Shown here piece after piece: positions 16,901 to 20,128 of a stretch of 20,128 bases of DNA. Position 1 is the stretch's first letter. Each line of letters opens with the position of its first letter. A model generated the notes under the pieces. That model saw only the letters and a list, made by a program, of their open reading frames with translations. It ran no database searches and was not told the origin of the DNA. The stretch lies in the NCBI GenBank assembly GCA_018267355.1, contig JAFDYP010000621.1, positions 1-20,128 of the forward strand, in the 5' to 3' direction. The position numbers were made by a program, and so were the translations under genes. The stretch is from Bacteroidota bacterium (lineage in GTDB: Bacteria; Bacteroidota; Bacteroidia; Chitinophagales; LD1).

Positions 16901-19900
16901 GTATGAAGCACCGGTGCCTGTGCCGGATGGATTGGTCACGGTGACAGTACCGGCTGTGAGGCCTGCAGGAGTCACCGCAGTGAGCGATGTAGCGGTGCCC
17001 AGGGTGAATGAGGCAGCATTGACGCCATTAAATTTGACAGCGGTCACAGTATTGAGCCCCGTACCGGTGATGGTCACGGTCTCGCCACCACCTGCGCAGA
17101 ACGCACCCGGAGAATATGAAGTAATGGTAGGAGCTACCGGTATCACTACTGTGAGCAGATAGTCCTCGCACTCGGTATAGGCTGTGCCTGTACAGGCTGC
17201 AGGAGTAGTAGACGTTTCATTGCCCACTACGCGCATCCTGTAGGTACCGGCAGATGCACCGGCAGGTACAGTAAAGGAACTGGATACAGAACTATTATAA
17301 GCACCGGGCAGATACATCTGCTCGCCTGCATCTGCAAAGGAGCCGTTGCTATTCCAGTCTACCCAGATACCAAAGCCCATAGTGCCGCCTACCTCTGCTA
17401 TGCTAAAGCTGACCGTACCGCCCGGGATCTGAGAGACAGAAGAAGACGTAAAGTCGCCATAACCATTGGCAGAGAAACCGGCATCTACGGCCGGGCTGAT
17501 ATTAGTCAGCGCACCGCTGGTAGTGAAGCTATTGATATAGTAGCTTGTATTAGTCGTATTAAAGTTGCCGCAATAGCCATTCACAGTCAGCGTAACAATA
17601 TTAGATGTCGCATTGCACGAGCCGGAAGTGACTACGCATTTAAAATAATAAGTACCACTCGGTGTACCTGCGCCGCAAGTGATGCCGAGTGTATTGGTAG
17701 CGTTACCCGTGAAAGTAGTGCCATAAGGCAGTGCATTGGCTACTGTCACCCATGGACCTGATGATGTAGTGCTATAGTACCACTGGTAGGTAGCACCACT
17801 GGTGCTGCTGGCCACCGCCATAGATGTACTGGCAGATCCTGTATACACCGTAACGGATGTAGAGGAAGGCTGACTGGTGATGACCGGGCCAGGCTGTGTA
17901 GTATAAGATGTAGAGCTGGTACCTGTGCCTACACTGTTGGTCACAGCTATAGTACCTGCCGAAAGGCCATATGGCGCGGTGGCGGTGATCGAGGTAGATG
18001 AGTTTACAGTAAAGCTGGTTGCGTTAGTACCATTAAAGGTAACTGCACTCACACTGACAAAATTGGTACCGGTGATGGTCACTACGTCGCCACCACTGGT
18101 ACAGAGGTTGGTAGATGGGGTGAATGAGGTGACAGTCGGCAGTGCAGGTGGTGTATACTGAAACTCGTCTGCACCGATACATGGATTGGTAGCGCCGGAC
18201 CATGGACGGGTCTGGCCATCTATATCAGTGGTGACACCGGTGATCGCCACGCCCTTATTAGATATATTGAGAAGCGCCTCTCCCGCATTGTACACCACGT
18301 GCAGATCGGTAGCCGATGTAAAAGGTGCCGCTGCAGTATTGGACGCGTAGCTGGCATTGTCATTGGTGCCGGCACTGGAGAGCGTAGCAGTATAGGCTTT
18401 GAAAGTAGTGAGGGTAGCCAGACCAGCAAAGGTAGTGGCCGTAAAACCTACATATGAATTGGAGCCGCTGCTGGTATAGTAATATGCATTATTATTGATG
18501 GTCAGGTTGAAGCTGCTCGTAGCGCCTGATGGTAGCTGCACGCATCCATTGGCGGTGACGGACGGGCTATAGTACAGATTGGAGAATAAGTTGTTTCTCA
18601 CATCGCAGCCCGTATTGGAGGTACTGGTGAGCTGGAGACACGCACTATTATCACCTGTGGTAGATGATGAAGAGGTGAGCCAGGTAGTATTGCCCAGATA
18701 GACAGAGTTGTAATAAATTTTGTGGCCTGTACCGGCTTGTATCCGTATCCCTTTGATACCAAATGAAGTGGTGGTCGTACTATTATTATTGGCAGAGGCC
18801 AGGTCAGTGATCATATTATTCTGAATGGTCACATTATTGCCCGCGCTAGTATTTAGGTTGATACCGGTAGAAGCGTATCCTCCGGTACCGTTCGCATATA
18901 CTTTAGATATCAAGCAGTTTGAGATGATCGGATTGGTAGTGGTGGTAGTTCCTATTTCTATCGCATGGCAACTGGCAGGTCCGAGTACTTGTATATTACT
19001 GATTGTATCGGCCTGTATAGTATAGGTAGTAGTGGCGCTGCTGACCAGTATAGCACGGGCAGAGTAGCCACCGGTATTGTTGTTAACTACACCGCTTATG
19101 TTGTTATTGCTGATCGTAGCTGTAGATACACTGGATGTCATCTCTATAGCTGCACCGGCAGTAGTGCTATAGGAGATGATGTTGCGGATCGTATTCTGCT
19201 GCACTGTCACAGCTGTAGCGCCTTGTACTATCACCCCCTTGGTATATACCGTGCTGGCAGGAGAGCTATATGGCAGCGAGCCACTCAGTGTAGCTGCGGC
19301 ACCTATCACATTATTAGTGATAGTGATCTGGTTGGATGCTGAGGCAGCAGTACCGACAAATGCAATACCGCGGCTGCAATTATTGATGGAGCAGTTGTTT
19401 ACAGTAAAGTTATTGATAGTCGCACCTGTACCGGTAGCTGTAGTAGTGGAGCTAAGTGCAGTAGGCGCCGTAGTCACAGCAGTGGTACTGGCGCCACCGG
19501 CTGCCACGATACCAAAGGAAGAGGCAGCCGCACTTGGATTGCCGGATGCATTGCCCGAGGTCACGTTGCCACTTATGATACAGTTCTGTATAGAGATACT
19601 GTTGGCCGTGGTCACCAGCGTAGAGGTGGCTATCCGTATGGCCGAGCAGTATGTCACTGTATTTGTGGCATTATTAGAGATGGTCAGGTTTTGATTGGTG
19701 CCTGAGGTGTTTGGGTTGTCACCGTTGATGGTCACATTGTCCGCACCGTTTAGCTCTATGAGGCCCCGACCTGTAGGGATAGAGGTAGCAGTAGAGCCGG
19801 TGATGGTCACGCCATCTGCAGATGGCTCTATCAATACTGACGTATATGAAGCGCTACCTGCGCCGGAGCTATTCAGAACGGCAGGAGCGGTCTCAGCGGT

Positions 19901-20128
19901 ATTGGCGCTGATGTCAATGGTGATGGCACCCTGGTGAGTACCACCATTGATAGCGGTAAAGGCGGCGCCCAGGGTAGCGTAGCTGCCAGTGGCGGTACCC
20001 GCAGTAGCGCTCACTGATACCTGCGCATAGGCAGCACCACCCAGCGCCACGCACAATATCAAACTCGCAATGATGCGACTGAAAGCCTTTGTCCATGCGG
20101 CTTTCGTGGGGGCAGTCGAAGAAGTAAA
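10925..20128 (-). CDS. Giant modular cell-surface protein with T9SS type A sorting domain (N-terminus outside the window)
   Basis: One uninterrupted frame of more than 3045 residues. A TTG at 20062 could be called as start, but the frame stays open to the window edge and the signal peptide is already running there (TKAFSRIIASLILCVALGG, then AYA-Q), so the true ATG lies beyond 20128. Residues are counted from the TTG. Residues 20-633 are a right-handed beta-helix region with many Asn-rich turns (TISNNNISG, TIQNNMITD), closing with CIGADEF. Three TIG-Ig-GEVED modules follow (642 to about 1640), then Ig/PKD-like segments, a W-G-N-xx-DWFTASNW domain near 12720-12790, and a T9SS tail. It is very rich in Thr, Ser and Ala. 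Such proteins are exported through T9SS and held on the surface, often as adhesins; the ligand is unknown. The downstream exosortase cassette may be co-transcribed. Confidence 0.93.
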   Translation of the reverse strand, partial: FTSSTAPTKAAWTKAFSRIIASLILCVALGGAAYAQVSVSATAGTATGSYATLGAAFTAINGGTHQGAITIDISANTAETAPAVLNSSGAGSASYTSVLIEPSADGVTITGSTATSIPTGRGLIELNGADNVTINGDNPNTSGTNQNLTISNNATNTVTYCSAIRIATSTLVTTANSISIQNCIISGNVTSGNASGNPSAAASSFGIVAAGGASTTAVTTAPTALSSTTTATGTGATINNFTVNNCSINNCSRGIAFVGTAASASNQITITNNVIGAAATLSGSLPYSSPASTVYTKGVIVQGATAVTVQQNTIRNIISYSTTAGAAIEMTSSVSTATISNNNISGVVNNNTGGYSARAILVSSATTTYTIQADTISNIQVLGPASCHAIEIGTTTTTNPIISNCLISKVYANGTGGYASTGINLNTSAGNNVTIQNNMITDLASANNNSTTTTSFGIKGIRIQAGTGHKIYYNSVYLGNTTWLTSSSSTTGDNSACLQLTSTSNTGCDVRNNLFSNLYYSPSVTANGCVQLPSGATSSFNLTINNNAYYYTSSGSNSYVGFTATTFAGLATLTTFKAYTATLSSAGTNDNASYASNTAAAPFTSATDLHVVYNAGEALLNISNKGVAITGVTTDIDGQTRPWSGATNPCIGADEFQYTPPALPTVTSFTPSTNLCTSGGDVVTITGTNFVSVSAVTFNGTNATSFTVNSSTSITATAPYGLSAGTIAVTNSVGTGTSSTSYTTQPGPVITSQPSSTSVTVYTGSASTSMAVASSTSGATYQWYYSTTSSGPWVTVANALPYGTTFTGNATNTLGITCGAGTPSGTYYFKCVVTSGSCNATSNIVTLTVNGYCGNFNTTNTSYYINSFTTSGALTNISPAVDAGFSANGYGDFTSSSVSQIPGGTVSFSIAEVGGTMGFGIWVDWNSNGSFADAGEQMYLPGAYNSSVSSSFTVPAGASAGTYRMRVVGNETSTTPAACTGTAYTECEDYLLTVVIPVAPTITSYSPGAFCAGGGETVTITGTGLNTVTAVKFNGVNAASFTLGTATSLTAVTPAGLTAGTVTVTNPSGTGTGASYTVNPSPTITGQPSAGTVSAVTGTSATFTVATSAGSPTYQWYYGTTSTGPWVAVANGTPTGITYTGGNSASLVATASNSAATGTANYYKCIVSAAGCGSSSNSAQLTITGYCSNTNTTNTTYYIDSFYTYGCITDIARVDGGFSPNGYGNFTSSVVTQVAGGAINFRIKETGGTMHFGIWVDWNNNGLFTDAGENVFTQSTYVSAVGGTFNVPAGQASGNYRMRIQGNELGTVDPCTGTAYTECEDYTVYVQPIVAPTISSFTPTSLCAGGYQTVTITGTGFLGTSAVTFNGVNAVSYTVASNTSLTAVSPSGLTAGVITVTNSAGNANSTAYTIQPSPAITTQPVAATASAITSTAATFTVATSASSPTYQWQYATSATGPWTNVANGTPAGITYSGATTATLTATPSSSAAGSTANYLQCVVTSGCSSYTNAAQLTVVGYCVPSSTSTSTYISNFTITGGLTNFNNSSTYTTGGYANYTATASASQYPSSTVSYSVTMAGGTAGIAIWVDWNHNGVFTDAGEVMYNSAAYQSSGTYTGTFTVPATALYGSTRMRVLTDYNASSPSPCTFGSGRGEGEDYTFTVATPPACSGTPTAGTAAISTTSLCSGSSVGLTLTGYTTGFSGIRLQWQSKLSSSSTWADIANDTLPTASDMPTAGTDYRCVVTCTPSSSSITSNVVSVVVNNPIITGSTGATICGTGTATLTATTGATTDTAYWYATNTSTAVLGQGASFTTPSLSATTTYYVAAQSPPHTSSVGPTYSGTTNNGTSTGSHGIMFTTTRAITIVSAKIPFTGTGTITVAVKDASNSTTYSTVTSGTVTGLGTTGLTIPLNLSVPAAGSYTLIVTGVTGTVNSLGELASGLSYPYSTAAGDFTITSGYWYGSDNTVDMYLFNLVVGDICIGPRTPVTVNYTTPPSISVTPTTATLCSGDSVQATVTGAAYSTFTWTPAGATPSTGSTVYLKPSASTTFTVNASGASGGCTASATVAVTVNPVPNAFTITPATASLCAGTIQALSATDSMSAQLKVGTQANTNGPAAITSTAADYPAPYSVFYGGQKMQVLILASELTAAGFQAGSSFQNVQFPVVSLGSGWGSTITYCNNFRVKMGLTSATSLTSFAIGLTVVVPQNDFTPAVGYNNTHTFATPFTWDGTSNVILETNFSNNITGSNADEVRQYNSPTAFQSCIVYRADAATASTINSYSSTPTYTYSARPDFKLNGISPAPITWSPTTQLYTDAGATTAYTGGAAGTVYAKPTATRTYTATATIAGTGCTTRSTSTITVQQPATATANTVHTATINNNTTYTLHASVSNNAGYSWSTNGTGVLSGTGTLTPLYTPGVGENGTIQIILTATPVAPCASAVSDTFFLTLNATSNTWIGNTSDWFTASNWTSGAVPNSCSAAPVVIPAVTSPHVYPLVVGATAQVNNITIASGAQVSVSGGQKLGVCGNWVGGSSTAATVSGAGSVEFNGTTAQTMTGTNVFTTFAVNKTAGTATISGSADVSTAFVMTRGNVIVSSTGRVTLKSNASATAYLDNFTSGTAGTWAGNITVERYVATSTVGYRDISSPVINAKVSDWAADFTVTGPNNVNCWYAYSPYPTLQYYSEATNTPTTDYYGGFISTTLGTNGLASMRGYAARLYTAPLLINTTGAPGNGSLSLGITKTNTSNPAADGWNLMGNPYPSPISWNAVKSLNVGKTDGSAYLFQATGEYTGNWATWNGTTGTNGATDQISSTQGFMILASGNNTLVMDNSVRVAATATPFFKTRSVQPDEIRLTLTGNGNSDEIVSYTDAGASAGYDVGYDAAKIAAGSSVYLSFDMPAKELAINVMSQLTEATELPLKVAVTDAGDYTLAATELNIDGLTAYLKDAQTGTMTNLATTAPVLHLTGSQYYTGRYSVVFRKSASATTSVENVQENQTHIYSYQNKVYIQRSNSAAADVDVTNLLGQNVAQLKSTAEKTEFEMPATEPWYAIVRINENGKVTVQKVLISAAK
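10928..11170 (-). other. T9SS type A C-terminal sorting domain
   Basis: The last 80 or so residues show the Por-secretion tail pattern: NKVYIQRS, DVTNLLGQNVAQL, a polar strand, then YAIVRINENGKVTVQKVLI before the stop. In Bacteroidota this domain directs export through the type IX system and is removed at the outer surface. Confidence 0.88.
15142..18139 (-). repeat. Three tandem TIG + Ig-like + GEVED modules (about 1 kb each)
   Basis: Unit 1 runs 18139-17132 (1008 bp), unit 2 17131-16136 (996 bp) and unit 3 16135-15142 (994 bp). Each encodes a TIG domain (starting PTVTSF, PTITSY or PTISSF and containing TITGT and FNG), an Ig-like domain (TYQWYY or TYQWQY, GPW) and a GEVED domain (GIWVDWN, FTVPA or FNVPA, then ECEDY, ECEDY or GEGEDY). 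Units 1 and 2 resemble each other most; unit 3 has diverged in its GEVED part. Every unit keeps the reading frame. Confidence 0.9.
18165..20005 (-). other. Parallel beta-helix domain of the giant surface protein
   Basis: The encoded region repeats short units of the form hydrophobic-x-hydrophobic-x-N-N (for example NVTINGDN, NLTISNNA, QITITNNVIG, TVQQNTIRN, TISNNNISG), as in PbH1-type right-handed helices. It closes with CIGADEF, a common end of this domain in Bacteroidota surface proteins. Family members bind or cut polysaccharides, but no catalytic residues are recognised here. Confidence 0.75.

Noticed and set aside
15142..18139. The regular repeats considered as a CRISPR array or a mobile element
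   Set aside because: Units are about 1 kb, fully coding and protein-domain sized; there are no short repeats with spacers, no terminal inverted repeats and no transposase.
19176..19694. Open frame of 172 codons on the + strand opposite the giant gene, plus many others between 11500 and 20000
   Set aside because: They mirror the Thr/Ser/Ala-rich repeats of the minus-strand protein, have Val/Ala/Pro-rich translations without domains, and the minus frame is unbroken over 9 kb with clear domains.

Overview
The window looks like a chromosomal piece of a Bacteroidota bacterium, most likely from the Chitinophagales/Chitinophagaceae side of the phylum. Four things point there: a giant cell-surface protein with a type IX secretion (T9SS) C-terminal tail, flexirubin/aryl-polyene pigment genes including the MMPL-acyltransferase-methyltransferase fusion, weak or absent Shine-Dalgarno sequences, and a TAnnTTTG-type promoter. 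The placement is inferred from gene content; there is no rRNA or other taxonomic marker here.

Left third (about 1-8705): pigment biosynthesis. On the + strand an operon enters from outside the window: the C-terminal part of the trifunctional MMPL/acyltransferase/methyltransferase, a CrtI-like FAD oxidoreductase, a membrane-anchored C45-type Ntn hydrolase/acyltransferase, holo-ACP synthase (acpS), and a PaaK/CoF-synthetase-like adenylating ligase. The first four genes overlap by 4, 17 and 4 bp; the ligase follows after 37 bp containing four GGAATA repeats and starts with GTG. Converging on it with only 2 bp between stop codons is a two-gene minus-strand operon, an aromatic amino acid ammonia-lyase (TAL-like) and a FabG-type reductase overlapping by 4 bp. 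Read together: the lyase makes 4-coumarate from tyrosine, the ligase activates it, AcpS arms the carrier protein, FabG works in the elongation cycle, and the oxidoreductase, C45 enzyme and fusion protein finish, esterify, methylate and move the polyene lipid to the envelope. Ketosynthases, dehydratases and carrier proteins are not in the window and would lie upstream of base 1.

Middle (about 8706-10891, minus strand): a compact exosortase cassette. A 71-residue secreted protein with a PVDGG-hydrophobic-Lys tail (a PID-CTERM-like sorting signal) is followed by a 7-TM protein of unknown function, an exosortase/archaeosortase-family protein (Cys94, Arg135, His155) translationally coupled to it through TAGTG, and a small unknown lipoprotein. 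The tiny Gly/Pro-rich protein is the obvious candidate substrate.

Right half (10925 to the window end, minus strand): one enormous reading frame of more than 3045 residues with no frameshift. It has a signal peptide, a parallel beta-helix region, three tandem TIG-Ig-GEVED modules of about 1 kb each, further Ig-like/PKD-like segments and a T9SS type A sorting domain. Its true start is just outside the window. It lies 33 bp upstream of the exosortase substrate, so two different surface-sorting systems sit in one apparent transcription unit. No tRNA, rRNA, CRISPR or insertion sequence was seen, and there is no gene-free stretch longer than 100 bp.
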